A stretch of DNA of 64,000 nucleotides from Psilocybe azurescens. Taxonomy: Eukaryota; Basidiomycota; Agaricomycetes; Agaricales; Agrocybaceae. Below are positions 36,007-47,726 of this stretch, piece by piece. Numbering within the stretch: the stretch's first letter is position 1; each line of letters opens with the position of its first letter. Made by a program: the position numbers and the translations under genes. The notes under the pieces are model-generated. The model was not told the origin of the DNA and searched no databases. It saw only the letters and a program-made list of their open reading frames with translations. The stretch is taken from contig JAJIRX010000133.1 in the NCBI GenBank assembly GCA_023853785.1, forward strand, positions 57,509-121,508. Direction: 5' to 3'.

Positions 36007-37120
36007 ATGAGCACTACCGTCGCTTCTACAGCCGTCGCTGACACTCCTTCTGTCGAAGCCTCGCTGAGCGTAAGGTATGTACATTTACATGTTGATCTCC
36101 ATGAACGTCGCTGATGCGTACTCTGTACACCCGCCAGCTCGCTTGACCTTAATAAATTTGCTGATGCTGCTGCCGGTGGCAATTCTAGGGCGCTTGAGTT
36201 CAACTCCAGTAACCTCGGAAAGGAGATTGACCTCTTGCTCATGTTTGAACCTCCCAAAGTCGGCAAATTATTCGTCGACTTATTCCCTGTTGTCTGGAGT
36301 GAGTACTGAATGTTCAAAGTGTTTATATTCAAAACTCGTCTCATTTCATAATGTCCCGGCAGAGGTCTTATCTTTCAGCGCCACTGGTATTAGCTCAGCC
36401 GATGTTGAATACACTGCCGACACCGGATTTTTTGTCCCTCAGATCAAGTCCGGCAACCGTGTCGCGGCCTCGAACGCACAGAGCTGCCAAGTAAGTGCTC
36501 ACTTGCTCCGGATTATCGTAGTATTATGACTCACCGTCAATCAATTCGAAGACTGGGCAAAAGTCACACTCAAGACTAATTTGAATGGGAACGGACAATA
36601 CTTCACCCCTGCTGTTGATGGTACTCCTGGTGTCATGCAAGCCCTTAATGGAACCGAGCGCCCGGCCAACATGGGAATTGTATGATTCAATCTGGTTCAT
36701 TGATCTCTTTCGTCCTGGCTGACATATTTTTCCCAGGGATTCTTAAACCAGGCCGGTACCAAAATCGAGCCTGCTCTCGTATGGAACAATATAGCGTACG
36801 GTTTCTTGTTTATTTTTCTTCCTTAAATTCTCGACTAATCACCTTCGATTTATGATCAACTAGTAAGAACAGCACACTGTCTGTTCAGCTCACCCCTAAA
36901 TTGAAAATATATGCGGTCAGCGACTTCAAAGGTGTGATACAAGCAGTCTTATGCACACCAGTAACTAGCTGACGCATGAATTTTAGTCACCGAATTGATC
37001 AGGGGCGATATCGAATCTCCTCTTTTGTTTGAGAAGAATCTCATTGCTCTCCCTTCGTTCACCGAGTGGAATGTATCTATTGACGCAGGAACAGGTGAAG
37101 TCAAGATCACGGAGGCGTAG
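36007..37120 (+). pseudogene. X-family copy F (single frameshift)
   Basis: Nearly identical to D and H. All splice sites are kept: exon 1 ends at GCGTAAG before GTATGT, and the stop is GAGGCGTAG at 37118-37120. The only lesion found is the lost G in exon 4 (GGGCAAAAGTCAC, 36554-36566), which breaks the T-G-Q-K-V-T-L frame. No alternative acceptor upstream repairs the phase. It could still make a protein truncated after the ASNAQSCQ region. Confidence 0.8.
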
Positions 37121-38189
37121 TCACTGGCCATCGAACTCTCTCGACACTCACTGCGAAAGTCGTTAAATGTAGTGTATCTGATCTTTCTTTGGACAATTTA
37201 TGTTTGTGTTCTGTTTTGAATGCCATCTCTACGTGTCTAAGACTTTAAGCTGCTTCCCAAAAGCGTATACAGTGCGCTCGGAGTTTAACAACACCTATTC
37301 TTGTTAATTGCAAATCTCAGTCACACATCGACCGGTACATATTATATATACCCGATCTTCTCATCGGTGTTTCAATATGTGTGGCTCTATGTACTCCCCT
37401 TGATCTCCTACGCTGTTCATCCGGCAATCATTCCAATTATAGAGCGACATGCGCTGCCTCGAAGAAGGCTGTAAACTTTACAGCATGGTCGTCTGCATCT
37501 TGAGAGCCCCATGTTCTCAACGACAGATCGATCACTGTTTTCACAAGACAAGTATTTAAACAATATGACACCACATATAATCATTGCTTCAGCTCGTATG
37601 AGTGCCAGATCAGCCCCGTGATCACTGTCATCACATATACTCATCTCATCTTTTCTTTCTGTTCACTCTCTTTGTTCGCTTTACCCCTCCATAACCTTCC
37701 TCATTCTTCATTCATCGTCTTTCACCCATAATTCAATCCCATCCGTCACTCTTCGTCGTTCACCCTCCATATTATCCCAACCCTCACTCCTTGTCTTTCA
37801 CCCTCCATCCGATCCCACCCCTCGTTCTGCTCAATTTTACACCCCGCGCATCGCAGCCCTTTCCAAATGCATTATCTCGGCGCACTTGTCCAGGAAACTC
37901 CGCCCATTGTTCATGCAGTCATATGAAGCACTAATTCCAATCTCGCGATAGATCGGTCCATGAGATGAGTAGCATACGTGATGAAATTGAAGACCAGGGA
38001 TGGCTTGACCCGCAGGTGACATTCGCTTTATTTACCATCCCCGTGAGTACCGGTTACTCACAGAGTGAAATAATGCATGCCGCTGAAGCTTTGCGTTGCG
38101 ATTATCGTTATAAATGGCATTGTATACCAATAGAAGGAGATGTAGACAAATACTGAACTCGGAAAGCGATGATCAAAGCCATCTAGTCC
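37121..38189. other. F downstream block and start of the F/H palindrome
   Basis: Intergenic block as after other X genes up to about 37840. Then unique DNA (37962-38180) that recurs inverted at 41275-41520. No supported gene. Confidence 0.5.
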
Positions 38190-38444
38190 GTGGTTCTTAT
38201 GAAATTATATCACAATTTTACAGAACAAGCTCATACGACGGTAAGAGCTGCTAATTGGTCTACAAATCACGTCTTAGTAAACACGGCGAGCCCAATATCC
38301 GACGTCTTCATCGATTTACAACTCGTTGATGTTCACGGAAGTTCTGTAGTGAGATCTACACTTTCTTTGACTCTATTGGCCGGACCACGGACCACCACGC
38401 AGACCTCCTCCACAGTTACAATGACGATGATGTTCATGGAGTAA
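38190..38444 (+). CDS. Small conserved frame, copy 1 (82-85 codons)
   Basis: The frame reads VLMKLYHNFTEQAHTTVRAA, then NWSTNHVLVNTASPISDVF, IDLQLVDVHGSS and TTTQTSSTVTMTMMFME before TAA 38445-38447. The inverted twin at 39796-40044 differs by two deletions of exactly three bases and by substitutions that keep the frame open, which hints at coding selection. The twin starts with ATG where this copy has GTG at 38190, so the start here may be ATG 38199. It may be an exon of a larger gene. No family recognised. Confidence 0.45.
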   Translation: MVLMKLYHNFTEQAHTTVRAANWSTNHVLVNTASPISDVFIDLQLVDVHGSSVVRSTLSLTLLAGPRTTTQTSSTVTMTMMFME

Positions 38445-38594
38445 TATCGTGCAAAGAGAAATGTCCGTGCCGGTCAGTGCACCGACACAGATATTTGAGA
38501 ATATATTTTATTTGTAACGTACGGCAGGATTTTTGATTGAGTAACATAGAATAAGATACTGTGGCAACTACGTAGTTTAGCAATTTTGATGGCT

Positions 38595-39252
38595 GTGTTG
38601 TATATAGGAATGGTCAAAAAATCGTCAAATGGATGACTTGTGTCTTCGTCATAGGTCGGGGATTCGATGTAGAATAGTTATAAAAACAGAAATATGCACT
38701 AGGAGTATTTAAATCTCTTGAAAAAGAGGCACAATGTGTCTGACCGAAGCACTACGCCCATGAAAGGTCTGATCGGCCGCGTTTGGTGTCTGTGCTAAAA
38801 AGCGAACTCCCCGCAATCCTGGCTCCCAAAACAACACAGAACAAACAAAGAAAATGGAAAAATTCTGCGGCATGCCAGCAGTGCACGCGTGGAGAAGAAA
38901 TGATTATGTTATCTTGAAAAGACGTCGACAGAAGAGCCAAAACAGGAGAGAAATGAGAACCCGGAGGGCTGGCAGCTTCAGATTAAGAATCCTGTAAATC
39001 CAAATTATCATCCAAATTTGGGGTTGCGAAGCATGGAGTACTACATGGTCAAGACATTTGTAGAAGAAGGGCACAGATAATCTCCCTAATTGAAATTGAA
39101 CATGACGTGCATATAGAGTCTAGAACATTTTGGACCTTGCATTTTGTAAATTGCCACGCTTTTAAATTGTAAAAAACTTAGAGTAGTAAAGAGATTATAG
39201 TGGAAATCAAATATGCATTTTTCAAAGAATTATCAAGTATACAATTAAAGAT
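38595..39252. other. Spacer of the F/H palindrome, no gene seen
   Basis: Unique AT-rich DNA between the inverted arms; no recognisable frame. Confidence 0.4.
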
Positions 39253-39646
39253 TTAACGACTTCCTCGAAGAGCATCAAGAAAATTCAGCGACTCCGCCGC
39301 ACCGATCTTGACTTCACCTGTTCCAGGGTCAATGGATACAGCCCACTCAGTGAACGAAGGAAGAGCGATAAGATACTTGTCGAAAAGAGGGGTGATTCAA
39401 TGTCTCCCCTAATCAATTCGGTGGCTACAATTCATGCGTCAATGGGGTACAAAGTTATGCATGAGGCTGGGTTTTATTGTACCTTTGTAGTTGCTGACCG
39501 CATAGATCTTTAATTTAGGAGTGAGCTCAACTGAGAGTGTGGAGTTTACACTAAGGTGATCGCACCACAAATGATTAGCAGGGAAACTGAAGAGTGAAAA
39601 AAATTGTACGCAATATTGTTCCACACGAGAGCAGGCTCGATCTTGG
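39253..39646 (-). pseudogene. X-family copy G (3-prime fragment)
   Basis: Contains the last exons of an X gene: the end of the EPALVWNNIA exon, LTPKLKIYAVSNYK, and the final exon with SPLF-KYLIALPSFTEWAVSI. One base is missing in the SPLLFE-equivalent run, and the usual stop is replaced so that the frame runs to TAA 39253-39255. At the GGTACC of the GTK codons the gene is cut where the palindrome arm (from about 39647) begins. Confidence 0.75.
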
Positions 39647-39795
39647 TACCATCAAAATTGCTAAACTACGTAGTTGCCACAGTATCTTATTCTATGTTAC
39701 TCAATCAAAAATCCTGCCGTACGTTACAAATAAAATATATTCTCAAATATCTGTGTCGGTGCACTGACCGGCACGGACATTTCTCTTGCACGATA

Positions 39796-40044
39796 TTACT
39801 CCATGAACATCATCGTCATTGTAACTGTGGAGGTCTGCGTGGTGGTCCGTGGTCCGGCCAATAGAGTCAAAGAAAGTGTAGATCTCACTACAGAACTTCC
39901 GTGAACATCAACGAGTTGTAAATCGATGAAGACGTCGGATATTGCGATCGCCGCGTTTACTAAGACGTGATTTGTAGACCAATTAGCAGCTCTTACCGTC
40001 GTATGAGCTTGTTCTGTAAAGTTGTATAATCTCATAAGAACCAT
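39796..40044 (-). CDS. Small conserved frame, copy 2 (82 codons)
   Basis: Inverted twin of 38190-38444, starting ATG at 40044: MVLMRLYNFTEQAHTTVRAA, then AIAISDVFIDLQLVDVHG and TTTQTSTVTMTMMFME. Relative to copy 1 it lacks one codon after LYN and one serine codon, both as in-frame deletions. Coding status and function are unproven. Confidence 0.45.
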   Translation of the reverse strand: MVLMRLYNFTEQAHTTVRAANWSTNHVLVNAAIAISDVFIDLQLVDVHGSSVVRSTLSLTLLAGPRTTTQTSTVTMTMMFME

Positions 40045-40139
40045 GGACTAGAAGCACTAATAACACGCAGTCTGCTCGCAGAATATAGTAACATATGTGA
40101 CCCGTATTGGGTGTTGAAATATATTTTTGGTGGTATGTT

Positions 40140-41058
40140 GAGTACGTTTTGGTTCTATTTGCTCGAAGAAGGCGTGGAAGAGGAAGGGGATGAAGGAGAG
40201 GAAGAAGAAGAGGAAGGGTGGGAGGAGACGAGAGGAGCGCAAGCCGGGAGCACTTGATGCGCTGGCAGATACAAGAATGAGCACTGTCAACACGGCGTTG
40301 GTCGACATAAACGCGGTGCCGGAGGTGTGAGGGTGGGTGGACGTACCGAGGTCATTGAGCGCTGCGAGAGATGTGGCAGAGAACGAAAGGTTCCCCCAGG
40401 TGCAGTTGGGTGATGGAAGAGGGGGGCGGGGGAGGGGTTAGGCCAGCACGGAATGAAGGAAGAAATAGTAGAACGAGCAGTGGATCAGGGCTATAAGCCT
40501 CCTCTGCTTCTGCGTCCGCAAGCGGTGTTGCTCCCGATCCACATTCCCCTCTCCCACCTCCTCCTTGCTAAAATCCTGCCTTTTCGAACAGATACATGAC
40601 TGGTACATGGAACGTCATATCCATCACTTTAGCCTGCGCCACGAACATGACCAGAATGCAATGGATTGGGAGAAGGAAAAGCGGAAGAGAAAAGGGGAAA
40701 TACGATGTACACAGGGCGTCCATTTTCATCTGCTTAATATGCCATGGATCTTTGATGACGGAATCCAGGGTGGATGGCGTAGCGACAATTGTATACATGT
40801 GGATGATAGAGGGGGGAAAGTGAGGGGTTGGCCGCTGCGTTGATAACTTGCCCTGCGACCCAGGGGAAAGACGGTGAGACCCTCTCCAGTCGGTTAGTGG
40901 GGATCTCTATGATCTGGGCATGACGCACATCGAGATACGAGGTATTAGAGCGCGAGAGAACGATTGTGAGCTAGATGTAAGAGGTTGCTTAGCCGTGGCT
41001 GTTATTCGAAGATATCTAAGACCAACACGGCGGAGGTCGTGGTCTGCGTGGTGATCAT
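40140..41058 (-). pseudogene. AT4: degenerate acyltransferase
   Basis: Starts at ATG 41058 (MITTQTTTSAVLVLDIF) and hits a TAA at once in the FGQQ-equivalent. Further on it shows LERVSPSFPWVAGQVIN, and the catalytic box has become VAQAKVMDMTF, so the HxxxD histidine is lost. It fades out past the STNAVLTVLI stretch (STDDVLTAFI in AT2) at about 40290-40310, with no C-terminal half. A TATA-like TATATAAG lies about 45 bp upstream. It interrupts the right arm of the F/H palindrome. Confidence 0.75.
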
Positions 41059-42309
41059 GGTCTTCGGGTCTGATCAATGGATAGACAGTCGATAAATAGA
41101 CTTATATAGCGAGCGGAGGGGTCTGGGACGGATCAGAAGAAGTGCGAGTCAAGTCAAGAACTAGGCGAAGAGTGTGGATTGACCGTTGGGCGATCAATGA
41201 ACCGAGAAGGTTATTTTGCAAATGCCACGTGGTGTGCGCACGGACCATGGTAGCCTTTCAAAATGATGGTTGCTTCGAACTCCGACACTGTCTTTGATCA
41301 TCGCTTTCCGAGTTCAGTATTTGTTTACACCTTTCTACATCTCCTTGCATTGGTATACACTGCCATGTATAACAATCGTCGCAACGCAAAGCTTCAGCCG
41401 CATACATTAATTCACTCTGTGAGTAACCGGTGCTCACGGGGATGGTAAATAAAGTGAATGTCACCTGCGGTCCAAGCTATCTCTGGTCTTTAATTTCATC
41501 ACGTACGCTACTCATCTCATGGACCGATAGATCGTAAGATTGTAATTGGTGCTTTACATGGCTCCATGAACGATGGTCGGAGTCATCTGGACAAGTACTC
41601 AGAGATAATGTACTTGGAAAGAAGCGAGATGCGCTGGGCGTAAAATTGAGCAGAGTGCGGGTTGGGATACGATGGAGGGTGAAAGACGAAGAGTGAGGGA
41701 TAGAGGGTGAAAGACGAAGAATGAAGAATAAGGAAGGTTATGGAGGGATAAAGCGAACGAAGAGAGTGAACAGAAAGCAAAGAGGGGATGAGTATATGGG
41801 ATGGTGATCACGGGGGCTGATCGGGCACTCATACGAGCTGAAGCAATGATTATATGTGGTGTCATATTGTTTAAATACTTGTCTTGTGAAAACAGTGATC
41901 GATCTGTCGTTGAGAACATGGGGCTCTCAAGATGCAGACGACCATGCTGTAAAGTTTACAGCCTTCTTCGAGGCAGCGCATGTCGCTCTATAATTGGAAT
42001 GATTGCCGGATGAACAGCGTAGGAGATCAAGGGGAGTACATAGAGCCACACATATTGAAACACCGATGAGAAGATCGGGTATATATAATATGTACCGGTC
42101 GATGTGTGACTGAGATTTGCAATTAACAAGAATAGGTGTTGTTAAACTCCGAGCGCACTGTATACGCTTTTGGGAAGCAGCTTAAAGTCTTAGACACGTA
42201 GAGATGGCATTCAAAACAGAACACAAACATAAATTGTCCAAAGAAAGATCAGATACACTACATTTAACGACTTTCGCAGTGAGTGTCGAGAGAGTTCGAT
42301 GGCCAGTGA
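41059..42309. other. AT4 upstream region, arm junction and H downstream block
   Basis: The AT promoter-like stretch with CCACGTGGTGTGCGCACGGA (about 41227-41246) ends at about 41270. 41275-41520 mirrors 37962-38180. From 41580 it is the intergenic block in front of H. Confidence 0.5.
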
Positions 42310-43422
42310 CTACGCCTCCGTGATCTTGACTTCACCTGTTCCTGCGTCAATAGATACATTCCACTCGGTGAACGAAGGGAGAGCAATGAGATTCTTCTCA
42401 AACAAAAGAGGAGATTCGATATCGCCCCTGATCAATTCGGTGACTAAAATTCATGCGTCAGCTAGGTACTGGTGTGCATAAGACTGCTTGTATCACACCT
42501 TTGTAGTCGCTGACCGCATATATTTTCAATTTAGGGGTGAGCTGAACAGACAGTGTGCTGTTCTTACTAGTTGATCATAAATCGAAGGTGATTAGTCGAG
42601 AATTTAAGGAAGAAAAATAAACAAGAAACCGTACGCTATATTGTTCCATACGAGAGCAGGCTCGATTTTGGTACCGGCCTGGTTTAAGAATCCCTGGGAA
42701 AAATATGTCAGCCAGGACGAAAGAGATCAATGAACCAGATTGAATCATACAATTCCCATGTTGGCCGGGCGCTCGGTTCCATTAAGGGCTTGCATGACAC
42801 CAGGAGTACCATCAACAGCAGGGGTGAAGTATTGTCCGTTCCCATTCAAATTAGTCTTGAGTGTGACTTTTGCCCAGTCTTCGAATTGATTGACGGTGAG
42901 TCATAATACTACGATAATCCGGAGCAAGTGAGCACTTACTTGGCAGCTCTGTGCGTTCGAGGCCGCGACACGGTTGCCGGACTTGATCTGAGGGACAAAA
43001 AATCCGGTGTCGGCAGTGTATTCAACATCGGCTGAGCTAATACCAGTGGCGCTGAAAGATAAGACCTCTGCCGGGACATTATGAAATGAGACGAGTTTTG
43101 AATATAAACACTTTGAACACTCAGCACTCACTCCATACAACAGGGAATAAGTCGACGAATAATTTGCCGACTTTGGGAGGTTCGAACATGAGCAAAGGTC
43201 GATCTCCTTTCCGAGGTTACTGGAGTTGAACTCAAGCGCCCTAGAATTGCCACCGGCAGCAGCATCAGCAAATTTATTAAGGTCAAGCGAGCTGGCGGGT
43301 GTACAGAGTACGCATCAGCGACGTTCATGGAGATCAACATGTAAATGTACATACCTTACGCTCAGCGAGGCTTCGACAGAAGGAGTGTCAGCGACGGCTG
43401 TAGAAGCGACGGTAGTGCTCAT
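42310..43422 (-). pseudogene. X-family copy H (two frameshifts, conversion tract)
   Basis: Nearly identical to D, with the same lost G in exon 4 (about 42866-42872). In addition, a tract in exon 2 (43181-43203) has three differences from D, all matching the B type, including B's one-base T deletion (AGCAAAGGTC here, AGCAAGAGGTC in D). This indicates gene conversion from a B-like donor. The poly-A run that is damaged in D is normal here. Not functional as a full-length gene. Confidence 0.85.
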
Positions 43423-43488
43423 GTTAATTGCTTTGGATATGACAATATGAGATTGAGATGGTGAAAGTGTCTTAGAGATGTTGACCAT

Positions 43489-43494
43489 TTTATA
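43489..43494 (-). promoter_or_regulatory. TATA box of X copy H
   Basis: TATAAA on the minus strand, 67-72 bp upstream of the ATG at 43422. Confidence 0.65.
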
Positions 43495-44821
43495 GACGGT
43501 CAACACATCACGGGCAGTCGTTACAAGTCCCTTGTTTAATCTTAGAACTCAAAGTTGAGGCTGATCTAAAGTGGAGTCCGTTCTGTCATTCTAGGAGTGG
43601 TCCATGGATTCAATTGACAATGGTCCAAGGAAATAAATTCTCATATCTTCCATGTCATGTTCCACAAATCTAGTACAGAACGTCTGATACAAACACGCCA
43701 CCGTTCTCACTGGTGTCACTACGCTGTACTTTAAAGATAGGGAGACTCGTGCTGTTGAAGATTCCACCCCGTAAAAATACAAAGAAATCATCGACATCAG
43801 TTACCATCGTATCAAAATAATTCGAATGCAGTAGCGATATCCGGTCCGCGGCACCAGAGCTTGTATTATATGCCCACGCTGCTTTTAATAACCATCTCTT
43901 CTATACTCGGAATACAAATCCAACGGCGATTTTCAAACGCCTGAGGCAAACAAAGTCGACATGGCAGTGGCAGTCGTGCAGGCAGGCTCAGAACTGCAAT
44001 ATCAGCACATAATGATAAGTATTAATATCATGTTTTTGACCATGTATGTCATGCGGCGCTAGTCTCTCATGCCAAACTAAGGTTCAATTTTGTCTGCCAT
44101 ATCCAAATGCCTGACATAAACCAAATCCAATGATTTTATGGATTAAAAAACGGCGAACTCTGAGCTTGATTGTCAGCCGTATTGGAATCCTTGGAAAGCT
44201 GCACCCTGACCGACTCTACGGGACAGGGATGCATATCTACGTTACTTCAAAATGGAGTGGCCATTATATTCACCGCTATGTATTCTCTGTGATACCTATA
44301 TTGCGGATCTCGCCATTTATAGATCATGTTCGAATTCATTTCGTGTGTCATCGAATGACGTTGATGTGCTAAACATCAGATCTCGTCGAGGTGGGAGGAG
44401 TATTGTATCGTCGAATATGCCATAGGTGTTGTATTTCCCCATCGGGATGATCTTGTCCAATATCATATCTTTCAAACCTAACAAAGGGAGACCTTTATTC
44501 ATTCAGCTCTCTCAGATGGTTTAATTTTCTTAGTGCCTTCATTGACCCGGATTTTTTGCAGTTCTGCTCAGGGTTTGGTGTCCCGTTGATTCCCAATTTC
44601 ATTATAATATATAGTACCCACGGAACTCATCAAAGTGCGACAAGTATTTAAAATTGCGTATGCTCGGGCACACTGCATGGTCGTGCCCGGTGTTGTATTC
44701 GGCTCCTGTGTAGACAGTGGTGCTCGTAATCTAGCTGCAACCTGTCACAATACGATCGATTTCGGCAGTCCCCGTGCGCAATCAAAATGCGTTCCTCAAA
44801 GCCCCCTCAATGGTGTACACG
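43495..44821. other. H upstream region and left spacer of the H/J palindrome
   Basis: Same organisation as 31919-33240, with the short frame at 44317-44502 (-) again present and 44575-44815 matching the E 3-prime flank. Confidence 0.5.
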
Positions 44822-46255
44822 CATGGACTGTCGAGCTTCCGAAGGTTTCGCCAAACATACCGCGGCAAGTGATGCCGATGTTTGATGGCATAACCGCCAG
44901 TGGACAATAGGAATGGTTCTGCCATTGACATGCTGAAAGCAATTTTATGCCTCAATTTTGGATGTGTCATTTACGCCTTACTGGTGCTGCAGCTGATGCT
45001 GCATGTTCACCCCAGCACGCAATAAATTAGATTTGATCTATCTTTTTCTCTTCTTTAAAATTTCCACAGATTCGTGTTAACCAAGCAGCAATTGATCACA
45101 TCCATCAATCATTTGCACCTCTGGGAGACCCTGTCGTTGAATTTGTACCACCAGAGTTTTAAAATATGCGAAATTCTGTATGATAGTATGAACAGTCCAG
45201 TAATAGATTTCAAGAGTGTGTGGGTGGTTTATTGTGAGCTTCTTCATTGATTTGAACACCTTGATGATGCAGTTGATTTCCTTGACCAATGTTGAGTTTA
45301 TTTGAGGATGATGGATGAAGATACCTCTATCAATTCACTACCTTCGCATGGCTGAGAACTTGAAGGTGGACTTGAAAATCGGGGTGTTGATGGCTTCTAT
45401 TATATGGGTGGTGTAATAACGGACACAGACTAGGCAAGCATTCTCATTATTCACATATTGTAAAATATACAAGCTGAGGTTTATGATTAGATACAGCGTT
45501 GGAACATCAATTAGATAGAATGGAGGAGGATGACAATGACTTTGAGGTTGTGGAGGTGGAATTTACCGATGATGTATTGGATAATCAGGACAAAACAGTT
45601 GGGGATAAATGGTAAATAAGGAATTGACTACCCGTTGAGCTGTTTTGTATCTATGATCGACACTTACAAGTCATCTTATTCACATTCACAAGCAGATAGA
45701 AAACAATATATCAATAATACTAGCATCTGGTACAAGATGAAAAAATAGCCAAATGGCCTGAATTCCTCAATCGTCTCGGGCGGTGATGATGGGGAAGAGA
45801 GTAGTACGGAAATTACACCTTAGGGGCAGTGGGCTGTGCTTATCTTCTCCACCATGGCCTCTCGCCTGCACTTCCAAATCTGTGAGAAACCGACAACTGG
45901 CAGGAACCATACACACAAATGACGATATGGTTTGTGTCTCTGTCCGTCCCTGCAACTCGTATCACCGCTGTTTCATATCACTACCACTTAGTCCTGTGGT
46001 TGGCAGCCATTTGTCAGTGGGCGGCCAGAGTGTTTAGTTTTCGCAGTCTTTACTGTAGGGGTTTGGGCGGTTTTGGTTGGCATGGATGGGTTTCGTAGTA
46101 GTGGCAGAAGGGGAAATATTATTTCATCTGCAGATTTCTGAGGTCCTAACGAGCACAATACGATGTTCAGGTGCCATAAAATACCGGCATTACTGGCCGC
46201 GATGTGTTTGGGGTCCCGGGGAAACCTTCTGAAGCTTGACAGTCCGGTTTCCATG
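44822..46255. mobile_element. 1.4-kb insertion with about 80-bp inverted ends
   Basis: The E flank (33225-33260) is continuous where the I flank is split between about 44815 and 46256. The inserted DNA has inverted ends sharing CATGGA, CTGTC-AGCTTC-GAAGG and GCGGC-AGT-ATGCCG. CAA is found at both borders as a possible 3-bp duplication. Inside, 45500-45602 reads EEDDNDFEVVEVEFTDDV, an acidic stretch, and the rest is not recognised. Probably a degraded DNA transposon. Confidence 0.6.
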
Positions 46256-46575
46256 CAACGGATGTCTCAGGCGTTTCTGTTAGGAGGAAATTGGCGAGTA
46301 ATTTTATAACATACTGCACTAGACATACTTACATCAGTCTCGGATACTGTGAAGGTCAAACAAGAAGTACGCGTTCCGAAGACATGTATATACACACGAA
46401 GTAATGAAGTACATTATATGTACGGTGGAAAAACTGGCCAATTAACCTGAAATACAAGACAGAACCAGAGAACTGGGAGATTTTGAACACCGAACGCAAT
46501 GTCAAAACGAAAGAAAGATTACAGTGGGCCAAAAATTCGACGTGATTGACGAATGGGGTCGTCGGAAAAGTTTAA
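46256..46575. other. I 3-prime flank
   Basis: Matches 33243-33567 next to E. No gene seen. Confidence 0.5.
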
Positions 46576-47726
46576 TTAAAATGGTGATACTTCCACAATT
46601 TGGACTTGCCCACTTCCCGGGTCTATAGAAACATTCCAGTCGGTGTGCGAACGGAGACCGAGAATATTCCTCTCAAATAAGAGATGAGAAACAATGACGT
46701 TCCTGATCACTTTGGTGGCTAGATTGTATCACGCGCTGTCCATCAGTTGGATGTCATGGTATACAGGACGTTTTTTGAACTTAAATCGCACCTTGGTAAC
46801 CACTAACTGCATATATCTTCAAGATAGTGGAGGGTTTAATAGAAAGCATACTGCTTTTACTATCATTTAATCATACAACCGCATGTAATCAGCAATCATA
46901 AAATTGAAAAGAATACGAACAACGTACGCGATACCGTCCCAGAGGACAATGGGTTCAATCTTGGTACCTGCCCTGTTGAAAATTCCCTGGCAGCACATGC
47001 ATAACACGTCGTCAGCGGTTTAAGATGGCGATAATAGGATTGAGGTATGCCGTACGTACCGCCCCAATTCTGGCCGGACGCTCTGTTAAATTAAGACATT
47101 GCATGACATTGGGATTCGAACTGTCGACGGCTGGAGTGAGGTAGTTTATATTCCCATTTGCATTCGTTTTGAGTGTGCACTTTTCCCCAAGCTTGTCGTA
47201 AGTCATGGTGAGTTGTAATGGACATGAAGTTAAGGTCGGAACAAGTCATGACGTTTACTCACCTTGCAATACTGGGAGTTAGAGGCCGATATGCCGTTCG
47301 CAGGTGACTCCATCTGCGGTACCACAAATCCAGAGTCTCCAGTGTACTCAACGGTGGCCAAGCCAATACCAGTAGCGCTGAACGAGAGTATCTCTGCCAC
47401 ACATTATAGAATGAGCTAACTGTCCATACATTGTAAACAAGGGAAAAAATAACTCACTCCAGCAGATAGGGAACACGTCGACGTATAATTTTCCGACTTT
47501 CGGAGGTTCAAACAAAAGCACAAGGTCAATCTCGTCGCCGAGATTATTGGTCATGAAATCGAGGCGTCTGTATTTAATGTAGGAGGCGGGATCAACAAAT
47601 CGGTTGATCGGAGGGCTGGTGTGAATGGTATACACTTCAGTAATGGATAGGGTGATTGTCAGGCATGAGTTCATATTGTGCACACCTAGTAGTCACTGAG
47701 CAATCATGGGTAACATAACCGGACAT
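46576..47726 (-). CDS. X-family copy I (about 243 aa, intact)
   Basis: Near-identical twin of E with the same seven-exon layout; exons 1-3 are 47726-47686, 47615-47458 and 47393-47263, and the rest correspond to E. It starts MSGYVTHDCSVTTSPPIN. Differences from E cluster in exon 2 (VDPASYIKYRRLDF in place of VDSASSVTFRTLDF) and the final residues (EVSPF in place of EESPL). The TATA box seen before E is altered to TTTTCATAG on the plus strand, so expression may be weaker. Orientation is the same as E despite the mirrored surroundings. Function unknown. Confidence 0.85.

Larger units (their letters stand above)
34880..37840 (+). repeat. Arm 2 of the palindrome set (holds F)
   Basis: Inverted copy of arm 1. 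It continues past 37840 into the F/H palindrome, whose arms reach 38594 and start again at 39647. Confidence 0.85.
41580..44560 (-). repeat. Arm 3 of the palindrome set (holds H)
   Basis: Direct near-identical copy of arm 1 (29990-32985) and inverted copy of arms 2 and 4. Confidence 0.85.
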
